DNA of 50,584 nt from an uncultured Novosphingobium sp. (GTDB lineage: Bacteria; Pseudomonadota; Alphaproteobacteria; Sphingomonadales; Sphingomonadaceae). The stretch is taken from contig CAMPIM010000007.1 of the NCBI GenBank assembly GCA_946886365.1, positions 1 to 50,584 on the forward strand, read 5' to 3'. Of this stretch, positions 24,677 to 33,139 are shown piece by piece. Within the stretch, counting starts at the first letter, position 1, and every line of letters begins with the position of its first letter. The notes beneath the pieces are model-generated. The model searched no databases and had not been told where the DNA came from. It saw only the letters and a list, made by a program, of their open reading frames with translations. Made by a program: the position numbers and the translations under genes.

Positions 24677-25597
24677 TTGCAAGACATCTACCCATCCCGC
24701 CACGCGAAAGTGGCGGAGTTTTTGCCGCGCCTGGACCCGGTCGTTCACAGCGACTGGAATGAGGACGCGCCAATCACCAAAGCCCAAGCCGAACAGTTCG
24801 ACCGTGACGGCTATCTGGTGCTGGAGAACCTGTTTTCCGACGTAGAAGTCGCCTTCCTCCAGCGCGAAGCAGGCAAGCTGTTGTCAGACCCTGACGCGCT
24901 GGAAGAAGAGACAGTCATCAGCGAACCAGAAAGTCGCGAGATCCGATCGATCTTCCGTATTCACGCGCAAAGCCAAGTTGTCGCGCGGCTCGCGGCCGAC
25001 CGGCGGCTGGCCGATGTCGCGCGCTTCCTGTTGGGCGATGAGGTCTATATTCACCAGTCTCGCCTCAACTATAAGCCCGGATTCCAGGGCAAGGAATTCT
25101 ATTGGCACAGCGATTTCGAAACCTGGCATGTGGAAGATGGAATGCCGCGTATGCGGGCATTGTCCATGTCGGTGCTGCTGGCTGAAAACATGGCCCACAA
25201 CGGGCCGCTGATGCTGATCCCCGGATCGCACCGCAGCTTCCTGACTTGTGTCGGGCAAACGCCCGAAGACCATTATCGCATGTCATTGAAGCGCCAGGAA
25301 TATGGCGTGCCGGACGAAGACAGCCTGGCCGAGTTGGCGCACAAGCATGGCATCGTCGCGCCGACGGGCAAGCCGGGATCGGTCGTCATCTTCGATTGCA
25401 ACATCATGCATGGGTCGAACGGCAACATCACGCCCTTCCCCCGCGCCAACGCCTTTCTGGTCTATAATGCCGTCAGCAACCGGCTGGGCACGCCCTTTGG
25501 CGTCGACAAGCCGCGCCCGGAGTTCATCGCGACGCGCGGCGAGCCACAGCCAATCGTGCCCGAAACAGGTCCGCTGGCCGAGGAGACCCTGATATGA
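24677..25597 (+). CDS. ectD: Ectoine 5-hydroxylase EctD
   Basis: Fe(II)/2-oxoglutarate dioxygenase that turns ectoine into 5-hydroxyectoine, 306 residues. The family signature region FYWHSDFETWHVEDGMPRMR holds the iron ligands His144 and Asp146; the third ligand is His245 in CNIMHGSNGN. HQSRLNYKPGFQGKEF and LMLIPGSHRSF are further matches. The start is taken as TTG 24677 (reading MQDIYPSR) because GGGGGAAG precedes it by a good distance and relatives begin similarly; a TTG at 24647 overlapping the ectC stop is possible. The stop overlaps the aspartokinase start (ATGA). Confidence 0.94.
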   Translation: MQDIYPSRHAKVAEFLPRLDPVVHSDWNEDAPITKAQAEQFDRDGYLVLENLFSDVEVAFLQREAGKLLSDPDALEEETVISEPESREIRSIFRIHAQSQVVARLAADRRLADVARFLLGDEVYIHQSRLNYKPGFQGKEFYWHSDFETWHVEDGMPRMRALSMSVLLAENMAHNGPLMLIPGSHRSFLTCVGQTPEDHYRMSLKRQEYGVPDEDSLAELAHKHGIVAPTGKPGSVVIFDCNIMHGSNGNITPFPRANAFLVYNAVSNRLGTPFGVDKPRPEFIATRGEPQPIVPETGPLAEETLI

Positions 25598-27033
25598 ACG
25601 GCCATAGCGTCGAGAAGATCGGCGGCACGTCAATGGCCGAGACGGCCGCGCTGTTCGATAATGTGCTGATCGGAGGCCGAAAGGGCCCGGATCTCTATAA
25701 CCGCATCTTCGTCGTGTCCGCCTATGCCGGGATGACCGACCTGCTGCTGGAGCATAAAAAGAGCGGGCAGCCGGGCGTCTATGGCCGCTTCGTCGCGGAC
25801 GAAGGCGCGGACGGCTGGCGCGAAGCGATGGAAGCGGTGCGAACCGCCATGCAATCGCGTAATGCGCAGATGTTCGCGCGGGCGGACAGCCGACGCGAAG
25901 CCGACGCCTTCGTCGATATGCGGATCGATGCCGCGGCGGCCTGCCTGAACGATCTGGCGCGGCTGCGCAGCCATGGGCGCTTCTGTGTCAAGGAGCAGCT
26001 GGCGACCGTGCGCGAAATGCTGGCGGGGCTGGGCGAGGCGCATAGCGCGCACAGCACCGCCCTGTTGCTGCGCGACCGGGGCGTCAATGCCGCCTTTGTG
26101 GATCTGACGCCGTGGCATCAGCAAAATATGCAGCAACTGGACGAGCGGATCATGACGGCGCTGGACCCGATCGACTTATCGTCCACCATGCCCATCGTCA
26201 CCGGCTATGCGGGATGCAGCGAAGGCATGGTGCGCCGTTACGCGCGCGGCTATTCGGAAATGACCTTCTCGCGGATCGCGGTGCTGACCAACGCGCGCGA
26301 GGCGATCATCCACAAGGAATTCCATCTGTCGAGCGCCGACCCCAAGCTGGTCGGCACGGACAAGGCGCGCAAGATTGGCCGCACCAATTATGACGTCGCC
26401 GATCAGCTCGCCAATATGGGCATGGAGGCGATCCATCCCGGCGCCGGGCGCGGGCTGCGCCAGACCAATATTCCGCTACGCGTGCGCAACACGTTCGACC
26501 GGGAAGATGGCGGGACGCTGATCTGCGGCGATTATGTGTCCGAAAGTCCGAGGGTCGAGATCGTGACCGGCGTTCGTCATGCGCAGGCCCTCCAGTTCTT
26601 CGAACAGGACATGGTGGGCGTGAAGGGCTATGACGCCGCCATATTGGAGGCGCTGACACGGCATGGCGCCTGGATCGTCAGCAAATCATCCAACGCCAAT
26701 ACCATCACCCATTATCTGTCGGCTGCTGCGGCGACGGTGAAGCGGGTGATCGACGACCTCCAGCAACGTTATTCGGATGCGTCGATCTCCGCCCATCCGG
26801 TGGCGATGGTGTCGGTGATCGGGAGCGACATATCCCGGCCTGCGCTGGTCGCCGATGCGCTGCGCGCGCTGGCCGATGAAGGCGTCGGCGTCATCGCGAT
26901 GCAGCACCAGATCCGAAATGTCGATGTGCAGTTCATCGTCGATGTCGGGCATTATGAGCCTGCCGTGCGGGCGCTGCACCACGCTTTGGTCGAACGCGAA
27001 GAGATGGCGGCGACGGGGAAGCGCGCCGCCTGA
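25594..27033 (+). CDS. ask: Ectoine-type aspartate kinase Ask_Ect
   Basis: A 479-residue aspartokinase of the kind embedded in ectoine operons, usually insensitive to normal feedback inhibition, so that aspartyl-phosphate is available under salt stress. The N-terminal kinase domain starts with VEKIGGTSMAET (KxGGTS motif); a GYSEMTFSRIAVLTNAREAI segment and AIHPGAGRGLRQTNIPLRVR follow. ACT domains lie at about 310-470. It overlaps ectD by four bases and ends 21 bases before the first MFS gene. The aspartate-semialdehyde dehydrogenase is not encoded here and must come from elsewhere. Confidence 0.95.
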   Translation: MNGHSVEKIGGTSMAETAALFDNVLIGGRKGPDLYNRIFVVSAYAGMTDLLLEHKKSGQPGVYGRFVADEGADGWREAMEAVRTAMQSRNAQMFARADSRREADAFVDMRIDAAAACLNDLARLRSHGRFCVKEQLATVREMLAGLGEAHSAHSTALLLRDRGVNAAFVDLTPWHQQNMQQLDERIMTALDPIDLSSTMPIVTGYAGCSEGMVRRYARGYSEMTFSRIAVLTNAREAIIHKEFHLSSADPKLVGTDKARKIGRTNYDVADQLANMGMEAIHPGAGRGLRQTNIPLRVRNTFDREDGGTLICGDYVSESPRVEIVTGVRHAQALQFFEQDMVGVKGYDAAILEALTRHGAWIVSKSSNANTITHYLSAAAATVKRVIDDLQQRYSDASISAHPVAMVSVIGSDISRPALVADALRALADEGVGVIAMQHQIRNVDVQFIVDVGHYEPAVRALHHALVEREEMAATGKRAA

Positions 27034-27054
27034 TCGGCGGCTGATCGACCTGTC

Positions 27055-28293
27055 ATGCTATTGGCCATCCAACCCGTGCGCAGCCTTTTGCTGTCCATCT
27101 TCATGCTGATGGCCGGCAGTGGATTTCTGGCGACCCTGATCAGCCTGCGGCTCAATCGGGCGGGCAGTGGCACGATGACCATCGGCATCGTCGCCACCGC
27201 CTATTTTGGCGGGCTGATCATCGGGTCGCTGCGCGCGGGCGGCATCGTGCGGCGCGTGGGGCATATCCGCGCCTTTGCCGCTTTCGTCGCGCTGCTGTCG
27301 GCCAGCACATTATCCTATGCGCTGTGGACGCAGCCGCTGTTCTGGATGCTGCTGCGGCTGATCGATGGCATTTGCGTCGCGGGCGTGTTCGTGTGCCTGG
27401 AAAGCTGGCTCAACGACCGCGCCGAGCCGGAGATGCGTGGCAGCGTGTTGGCGGCTTACATGGTCGCCCTCTATTCGGGGCAGGCGATCGGCCAATTGTT
27501 GCTGGGGGCTAGCGGCGATCTGCCCGCCATTCCTTTTCAGATCGCCTCTATCCTGATTTCGCTGGCCATCATCCCGCTATGCCTGACGCGCAGTTCCGCG
27601 CCTGCGCCTGTGGAGGCAAGCGCCTTTTCACTCCGATCCTTGCTGGCGGCATCGCCGCTGGGCGCTTGGGGCGCAGTGGCGACGGGGCTGATGCTGGGCG
27701 CATTTTATGGGATGGCGGCGGTGCATGTGCGGCGGCTGGGGCTGGACCTTGCCGAAACCGCGCGTTTCATGATGATCGTCATTCTGGGCGGCGTGGCGCT
27801 GCAATGGCCGCTGGGACGCTTGTCCGACCGGCACGACCGGCGTCGGGTGATCGTCGGCAGCTTTGCGGTCGCGGCGCTGACAAGCGCGGCGCTGTCGATG
27901 ATCGGCGGCGGCGGACTGCTGCTGATGAGCCTTGGCGCACTGTTCGGCGGTCTGAGCTTCGCGCTCTATCCGCTGTGCGTCGCGCATTGCAACGATCGGC
28001 TGCTGGAAACCGAGCGGGTGGCGGCGAGCGGACGGCTGGTGCTGCTCTATTCGATCGGTGCTGCGCTGGGGCCAGTGCTGGCGGCGGGCTTCATGACGGC
28101 GGCGGGCACCGGCGGGCTGTTCCTGTTCATCGCCTGCTGCGCGGGGCTCGCCATGATGGTCGGGCTATGGCGGCAGCGCGCGTCCGAGCCGGTGCCGGAC
28201 CAGTATCAGCAGGAATTCCAGATCATGCCCCGCACCACGCCCATGGCCGCGCTGCTGGACCCGAACAGCGTCGATGAAGGACAAACCACATGA
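27055..28293 (+). CDS. MFS transporter, YcaD-like
   Basis: A 412-residue, twelve-helix major facilitator protein of the YcaD-like group (LLSIFMLMAGSGFLATLISL at helix 1; conserved loop GIVRRVGHIR; SWLNDRAEPEMRGSVLAAYM after helix 4). The substrate is unknown for this group. It is the sixth gene of the ectoine operon, sits 21 bases after the aspartokinase and overlaps the ProP-like gene (ATGA), so co-expression with osmolyte synthesis is very likely. Export of pathway products, or import of osmolytes or precursors, are possible roles; the sequence does not choose. Confidence 0.85.
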   Translation: MLLAIQPVRSLLLSIFMLMAGSGFLATLISLRLNRAGSGTMTIGIVATAYFGGLIIGSLRAGGIVRRVGHIRAFAAFVALLSASTLSYALWTQPLFWMLLRLIDGICVAGVFVCLESWLNDRAEPEMRGSVLAAYMVALYSGQAIGQLLLGASGDLPAIPFQIASILISLAIIPLCLTRSSAPAPVEASAFSLRSLLAASPLGAWGAVATGLMLGAFYGMAAVHVRRLGLDLAETARFMMIVILGGVALQWPLGRLSDRHDRRRVIVGSFAVAALTSAALSMIGGGGLLLMSLGALFGGLSFALYPLCVAHCNDRLLETERVAASGRLVLLYSIGAALGPVLAAGFMTAAGTGGLFLFIACCAGLAMMVGLWRQRASEPVPDQYQQEFQIMPRTTPMAALLDPNSVDEGQTT

Positions 28294-29627
28294 CCGCGAT
28301 TTCCGCCACCGACGCAGCCGATCCCGCGCCAAACCAGGACGCCACGCTGCGCCGCGCGGTTGCCGCGTCCGCCATGGGCAACGCGACCGAGTGGTTCGAT
28401 TATGGTATCTATGCCTATGGCGTGACCTATATCTCCGCCGCGTTATTTCCCGGCAGCACGGAGGAAGCGGTGCTGTTCGCGCTGGCGACGTTCGCCATTT
28501 CCTTTCTCGTGCGCCCATTGGGCGGGCTGTTCTGGGGGCCGCTGGGCGATCGGCTGGGGCGCAAGTCGGTGCTGGCGCTCACCATATTGCTGATGTCGGG
28601 GGCGACGCTCTGTGTGGGGCTGATCCCGGATCATGCGGCGATCGGCTTCTGGGCGCCGCTGCTGCTGATCGCGCTGCGCATGGTGCAGGGATTTTCGACC
28701 GGCGGCGAATATGGCGGGGCGGCGACCTTCATAGCAGAATATGCGCCCCATGATCGGCGCGGCTTTTACGGCAGCTTCCTCGAGTTCGGGACGCTGGCGG
28801 GATTTTCGCTGGGCGCAGCGCTGATGCTGGGTTTCTCGCTGATGCTGGGCGACGCGGCAATGCACGAGTGGGGATGGCGCGTGCCGTTCCTGATAGCGGC
28901 GCCGATGGGGCTGATCGGCATGTATCTGCGGTCGAAAATGGAGGACACGCCCGTGTTTCGCGCGGCGGCGACACTGCATGATGCGGGGCCGCCCTCCCCC
29001 GGCCTGTCACTGCTGATGCGACGGCACTGGCGGCCGATGCTGGTGGTCGGCGGACTGGTGGTGGCGCTCAACGTCGTCAACTACACGCTGCTCAGCTATA
29101 TGCCGACTTATTTGCAGCGGCGCATCGGGCTGTCCAATGACGAAGCGTTGATCGTGCCAATCATCGGCATGCTGCTGATGATGCTTTTCCTTCCTTTCGC
29201 AGGCGCGCTGTCCGACAGGATCGGGCGGCGGCCGATGTGGCGGGCTTCACTGGTCGGGCTGCTGGTCGCGGTCGTGCCGCTCTACATGCTGATGGCGACG
29301 GGGCTGGTGGGAGCGATCGCGGGCTTCATCCTGCTGGGGCTGCTCTATGTGCCGCAGCTGGCAACGATTTCCGCCACCTTCCCCGCCCTGTTCCCGACGC
29401 AGGTGCGCTTCGCGGGCTTCGCCATCGCCTATAATGTGTCGACGAGCATCTTTGGCGGGACAGCGCCAGCGATCGGCAGCGGACTGATCAGCTACACCGG
29501 CAATGAACTGATGCCCGCATTCTACATGATGCTGGCCTGCATCGTCGGCCTGAGCGCGCTGCGCTTCATGCCCGAAACGGCGGGCCGGTCCCTCTATGAC
29601 GATCCCTTCGCGGAGAAGCAGGCTTGA
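28290..29627 (+). CDS. ProP-like osmoprotectant/H+ symporter (MHS family MFS)
   Basis: A 445-residue metabolite:H+ symporter of the MHS family. Characteristic are MGNATEWFDYGIYAYGVTYI, FLVRPLGGLFWGPLGDRLGR, MVQGFSTGGEYGGAATFIAE and PTYLQRRIGLSNDEA, all close to E. coli ProP. The long C-terminal coiled coil that tunes E. coli ProP is absent, as in many relatives. In the ectoine operon it most likely imports ectoine, hydroxyectoine or other compatible solutes, including those leaked by the cell. It overlaps both neighbours by four bases. Confidence 0.9.
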   Translation: MTAISATDAADPAPNQDATLRRAVAASAMGNATEWFDYGIYAYGVTYISAALFPGSTEEAVLFALATFAISFLVRPLGGLFWGPLGDRLGRKSVLALTILLMSGATLCVGLIPDHAAIGFWAPLLLIALRMVQGFSTGGEYGGAATFIAEYAPHDRRGFYGSFLEFGTLAGFSLGAALMLGFSLMLGDAAMHEWGWRVPFLIAAPMGLIGMYLRSKMEDTPVFRAAATLHDAGPPSPGLSLLMRRHWRPMLVVGGLVVALNVVNYTLLSYMPTYLQRRIGLSNDEALIVPIIGMLLMMLFLPFAGALSDRIGRRPMWRASLVGLLVAVVPLYMLMATGLVGAIAGFILLGLLYVPQLATISATFPALFPTQVRFAGFAIAYNVSTSIFGGTAPAIGSGLISYTGNELMPAFYMMLACIVGLSALRFMPETAGRSLYDDPFAEKQA

Positions 29628-30871
29628 TTACCCACCTTCCGGTTTCCAACGACAGCATCTCGACCTTGACGCGCGGCTATGTGAACGAGCCGTGGATGCA
29701 GAGCGGGCTGGCGCTGCTGCTGCTCGGCATAGTCGCATGGGCGGCCAACTGGGTGGCCAAGCGCATCGTGCTGCGGCTACTGCTCCGCCTGCTCCATCAC
29801 CTGCCCTTCCGTATTGAGGGGAAACATATCGGCGCGATCGTCGCGCGGCTGTCGAACATCGTCCCCGCGCTGGTGATACAGGTCGGCGTTGGCGCTGTTC
29901 CGCATCTGCCAGCGGCCGCCGTCTCCTTCGTCCGCAGCCTGTCCACGGCGTTCATCATCCTGACTATCGCCATTGCAGTCAGCGGGTTCCTGACGCTGCT
30001 CAACGATCTTTACCAGCGTCGCCCAAACGCCGCCAACAGACCCATCAAGGGCTATGTACAGCTGGGCAAGCTGCTGCTGTATGGCGCGGCGGCGATCCTG
30101 ATCATCGCCGCGCTAATGGATCAGTCTCCGCTGCTGCTGCTGTCGGGCCTGGGCGCGATGGCGGCGGTGCTGATGCTGGTGTTCAAGGACACGATCTTGT
30201 CGTTGGTGGCGTCGGTCCAGATCGGTTCCAACGACATGGTGCGCGTGGGCGACTGGATCGAGATGCCGCAGTTCAATGCCGATGGCGACGTGATCGACAT
30301 CGCGCTGCACACGGTAAAGATCCAGAATTTCGACAAGACGATCACGACGATCCCGACCCATCGACTGATTTCCGACAGCTTCCGTAACTGGCGCGGCATG
30401 TCGCAATCGGGCGGGCGACGCATCATGCGCTCGCTGATGATCGACCAGCGCAGCGTCCGTTTTCTGGATGACAGTGACATTGAGACGATGGCGCAATTCG
30501 CAGTGCTGCAACCCTATCTCGAAGCGAAGAGACAGGAGATCGAGCGCTGGAATAGCGAGCAGGGCGCGGACGGCACCGTCAATGGCCGACGATTGACCAA
30601 TGTCGGCACTTTCCGTGCCTATGTGCTGGCCTATCTGCAATCCCGCAGCGACATCGCGCAGGACAAGACGTTGCTGGTGCGTCAGCTCGCGCCTAGCGAG
30701 AACGGCCTGCCGATGGAAATCTATGCCTTCGCCACCAGCACGGTCTGGGATGAATATGAAGGCATTCAAGGCGACATATTCGACCACCTGATCGCCATCC
30801 TGCCCGATTTCGACCTGCGACTGTTCCAGCGTCCGACCGGCGCCGACGTGACGGCATTGGCGACGGCCTAG
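29624..30871 (+). CDS. MscS-family mechanosensitive ion channel (YbdG-like)
   Basis: A 415-residue protein starting with TTG that overlaps the ProP-like stop (TTGA). About five membrane segments precede the MscS pore and beta domain: LLLLSGLGAMAAVLMLVFKD for the pore helix, then VRVGDWIEMPQFNADGDVID and FDKTITTIPTHRLISDSFRN, as in YbdG-type channels with an inserted region in the C-terminal part. These channels open when membrane tension rises and release solutes on hypo-osmotic shock. As last gene of the ectoine operon it gives the exit route for the solute the other genes accumulate. Its stop codon overlaps the L,D-transpeptidase stop on the other strand (CTAG). Confidence 0.93.
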   Translation: MITHLPVSNDSISTLTRGYVNEPWMQSGLALLLLGIVAWAANWVAKRIVLRLLLRLLHHLPFRIEGKHIGAIVARLSNIVPALVIQVGVGAVPHLPAAAVSFVRSLSTAFIILTIAIAVSGFLTLLNDLYQRRPNAANRPIKGYVQLGKLLLYGAAAILIIAALMDQSPLLLLSGLGAMAAVLMLVFKDTILSLVASVQIGSNDMVRVGDWIEMPQFNADGDVIDIALHTVKIQNFDKTITTIPTHRLISDSFRNWRGMSQSGGRRIMRSLMIDQRSVRFLDDSDIETMAQFAVLQPYLEAKRQEIERWNSEQGADGTVNGRRLTNVGTFRAYVLAYLQSRSDIAQDKTLLVRQLAPSENGLPMEIYAFATSTVWDEYEGIQGDIFDHLIAILPDFDLRLFQRPTGADVTALATA

Positions 30872-32427
30872 GGGCCGATGTCGATCGCCTCTGGCTGTGA
30901 CTTGCGGCCTGCGCCGGTGAAGCCCAGGCGCTGTGCGACTGCATCGTTCCAGCCATAGGGGGCCGCGCGGAAGGCGATGTCGCCCGAAGGCCTCATAAAG
31001 ACATTGCGGTAGAGCAGGCGAACCGGAATCTCGCGCGGCAAGGCGACAAACTGCTCCTGCCCGGATTGACGCGCCGTCAGCCATTGATCGAGGACACCCT
31101 CATCGGACGCGAGCATCTCCGCAAAACCAAGCGCATCTTCGACCCGGACGCAGCCATGGCTGAGATGCCGTTCGCTCCTGTCGAACAGGGCGGGCGCGGA
31201 CGTGTCGTGCAGATAGATGGCATGACGGTTGCGCATGTCGAACTTTACTTGCCCCAGCGCATTGTCCGGCCCCGGCTGCTGGACGATCCAGCCCCCGCGC
31301 ATGACCATATTGTTGCGCTGGAGATAGGCGGCATCCACATGCGCCAGTTCCGTGTTCTGGATAGATTTGGGCACGGTCCACGTCGGATTGGCGACCAGCC
31401 GGAATATGGGTGAACCGAGCAACGGTGTCGGCCGATCGGGGCGGCCCGCAACCACTTTGCGCTGATCCACGACTACGCCATCGCGGATATATTGCAGGCG
31501 TGCGGCCGCGATGTTGACATCGATACGCGTCGCTGGCTGCGACCGGGGCATCCATCGCCGCCGCTCCATCGCAACGGCAAGCGCGCGTGCACGGTCCGGT
31601 GCCCGCAGATTGAGGACGCTGAATGTGTCAGGGCCGATAATGCCATCTGCCGCTATGCCGTAGTCCTCCTGAAGGCGCTTGACCGCGCTTTCCATCGAGA
31701 AGGTGTAGAGCGCACCTTCATCGACAGTTGCCGGGCGCGACCCCGCGCCGACCCGGGACAGGAGATAGTCATTGTCCGCAAGCTGCGCCGCGATGGCAGG
31801 GATTCGAGCGTCCCGGTCGCCGACATGGATGAGCCCATCGTCGGGCAAAGGCTTGCGTGCATCTTCCAGCGCTTTGGCGGAATATTCGCGATAGGCCGTC
31901 GACAGCCGGCGATACTCGTCGGTCTGGGGCGCTAGACTGGCGAGCCAAGCGCCAACTCCCTCTTCCTTCATGGCCCCTGCCAGTCCAGCGGGCACATCTG
32001 CCGCTGGCCTGGGCAAGGTGTAGATTTCGTGCAGGGAGGCGGGATTGACGACGCCGCGCGCGAGCGCCGATGCATAGGCGAGCGCAAGTCGGGTGAGCTT
32101 CAGTTCACGCTGGAGCGCGCTGTCGGACGCGGACGGCCGCGCGCCAAAGTTAATTTGATCAAGGCCATGTTGCGATCGCCGATCCAAAGCGCTGAGCAGT
32201 TCCTGTTCGGCCGTAAGCGACCAGCATGCCCGCCAACCCACCACTTCATAGAAGCGACGGACATTTTCATCCCGGGCGGCGGCGCGCAGTTCCTCGCCCA
32301 ACTCGGCAACGTCCATGGCCGTCGCGGAGGGGGGCTGGACAGCCGACAGCGCCGGACGATGTGGCAGACCGCTGGCCGAAATCGCGACAAAAGGCAGAAA
32401 GAAGGAGCGAAACTTCGAATTCCTCAT
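30868..32427 (-). CDS. L,D-transpeptidase (YcbB/LdtD-like)
   Basis: A 519-residue exported protein. After a signal peptide comes a long N-terminal helical region, a peptidoglycan-binding domain (LQEDYGIAADGIIGPDTFSV) and the YkuD catalytic domain with RHLSHGCVRVEDALGFAEML and nucleophile Cys426. Such enzymes form 3-3 cross-links in peptidoglycan and attach proteins. The gene is convergent on the MscS gene and the two stop codons share the four bases CTAG; no terminator lies between. A functional link of turgor and wall strength is attractive but unproven. Confidence 0.92.
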   Translation of the reverse strand: MRNSKFRSFFLPFVAISASGLPHRPALSAVQPPSATAMDVAELGEELRAAARDENVRRFYEVVGWRACWSLTAEQELLSALDRRSQHGLDQINFGARPSASDSALQRELKLTRLALAYASALARGVVNPASLHEIYTLPRPAADVPAGLAGAMKEEGVGAWLASLAPQTDEYRRLSTAYREYSAKALEDARKPLPDDGLIHVGDRDARIPAIAAQLADNDYLLSRVGAGSRPATVDEGALYTFSMESAVKRLQEDYGIAADGIIGPDTFSVLNLRAPDRARALAVAMERRRWMPRSQPATRIDVNIAAARLQYIRDGVVVDQRKVVAGRPDRPTPLLGSPIFRLVANPTWTVPKSIQNTELAHVDAAYLQRNNMVMRGGWIVQQPGPDNALGQVKFDMRNRHAIYLHDTSAPALFDRSERHLSHGCVRVEDALGFAEMLASDEGVLDQWLTARQSGQEQFVALPREIPVRLLYRNVFMRPSGDIAFRAAPYGWNDAVAQRLGFTGAGRKSQPEAIDIGP

Positions 32428-32629
32428 TGTCGATGAACGGCTTGTCGACGATTTGGCTCCCTCCGCAGGCGGAACGAGCAGCCGCCTCCCCGGTTATAGA
32501 ATCAACGGCGACAATGATGGCACCGGATGACCTGGCCGGATCGCGCGTTCTGCGCCCCGGAACGATGCGGTGGACCCACCTCCGTTTTCACGGCGGGATA
32601 TCGCACCGGCGACGAGGGAAAGGACCGCT

Positions 32630-33139
32630 ATGTTCTTCGATAATTGGTGTGGTCTCTGGCGAGTGATGCTGGTGGGCACCGCCGCCTATGCCGCGTTGGT
32701 CATCGTGCTCCGGTTGAGCGGCAAGCGGACGCTGGCAAAGCTGAACGCATTCGATCTTGTCGTGACCGTGGCGCTCGGGTCGACGCTTGCGACGGTGCTG
32801 CTGACCAAGGACGTCGCGCTGTTCGAGGGAATGGTTGCCTTTGTCTTGCTGGCGCTACTGCAATTTCTCGTTGCTTGGAGTGCGTGCCGCTTCCGCATTG
32901 TCGCGCGGTTCGCCAAATCCGATCCCAGGATCCTTCTTGCTGATGGCCATATTCTGGAAGATGCTCTGCGCGAGGAGCGCATATCGCCGGACGAGGTGAA
33001 GGCGGCCGTTCGCGGCGCGGGGGTGGGCGACCTTTCGGATGTAGCCGCGGTCGTGCTGGAAACAGACGGGAGCCTGAGCGTCATCGCGCGCGATCGTGCC
33101 GGGGCACGAACCGCATGGCCGCAGGAGCGCGGGTCGTGA
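32630..33139 (+). CDS. DUF421 (YetF-like) membrane protein
   Basis: A 169-residue protein with two or three membrane helices and the DUF421 core VIVLRLSGKRTLAKLNAFDL-VVTVALGS, then a C-terminal cytosolic domain (ADPRILLADG-type: SDPRILLADGHILEDALREE). AAGGA lies five bases before ATG 32630, which fixes the start. The family is linked to envelope stress in bacilli but without a known activity. The stop overlaps the GTG of the DUF2254 gene (GTGA), starting a three-gene unit. Confidence 0.88.
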   Translation: MFFDNWCGLWRVMLVGTAAYAALVIVLRLSGKRTLAKLNAFDLVVTVALGSTLATVLLTKDVALFEGMVAFVLLALLQFLVAWSACRFRIVARFAKSDPRILLADGHILEDALREERISPDEVKAAVRGAGVGDLSDVAAVVLETDGSLSVIARDRAGARTAWPQERGS

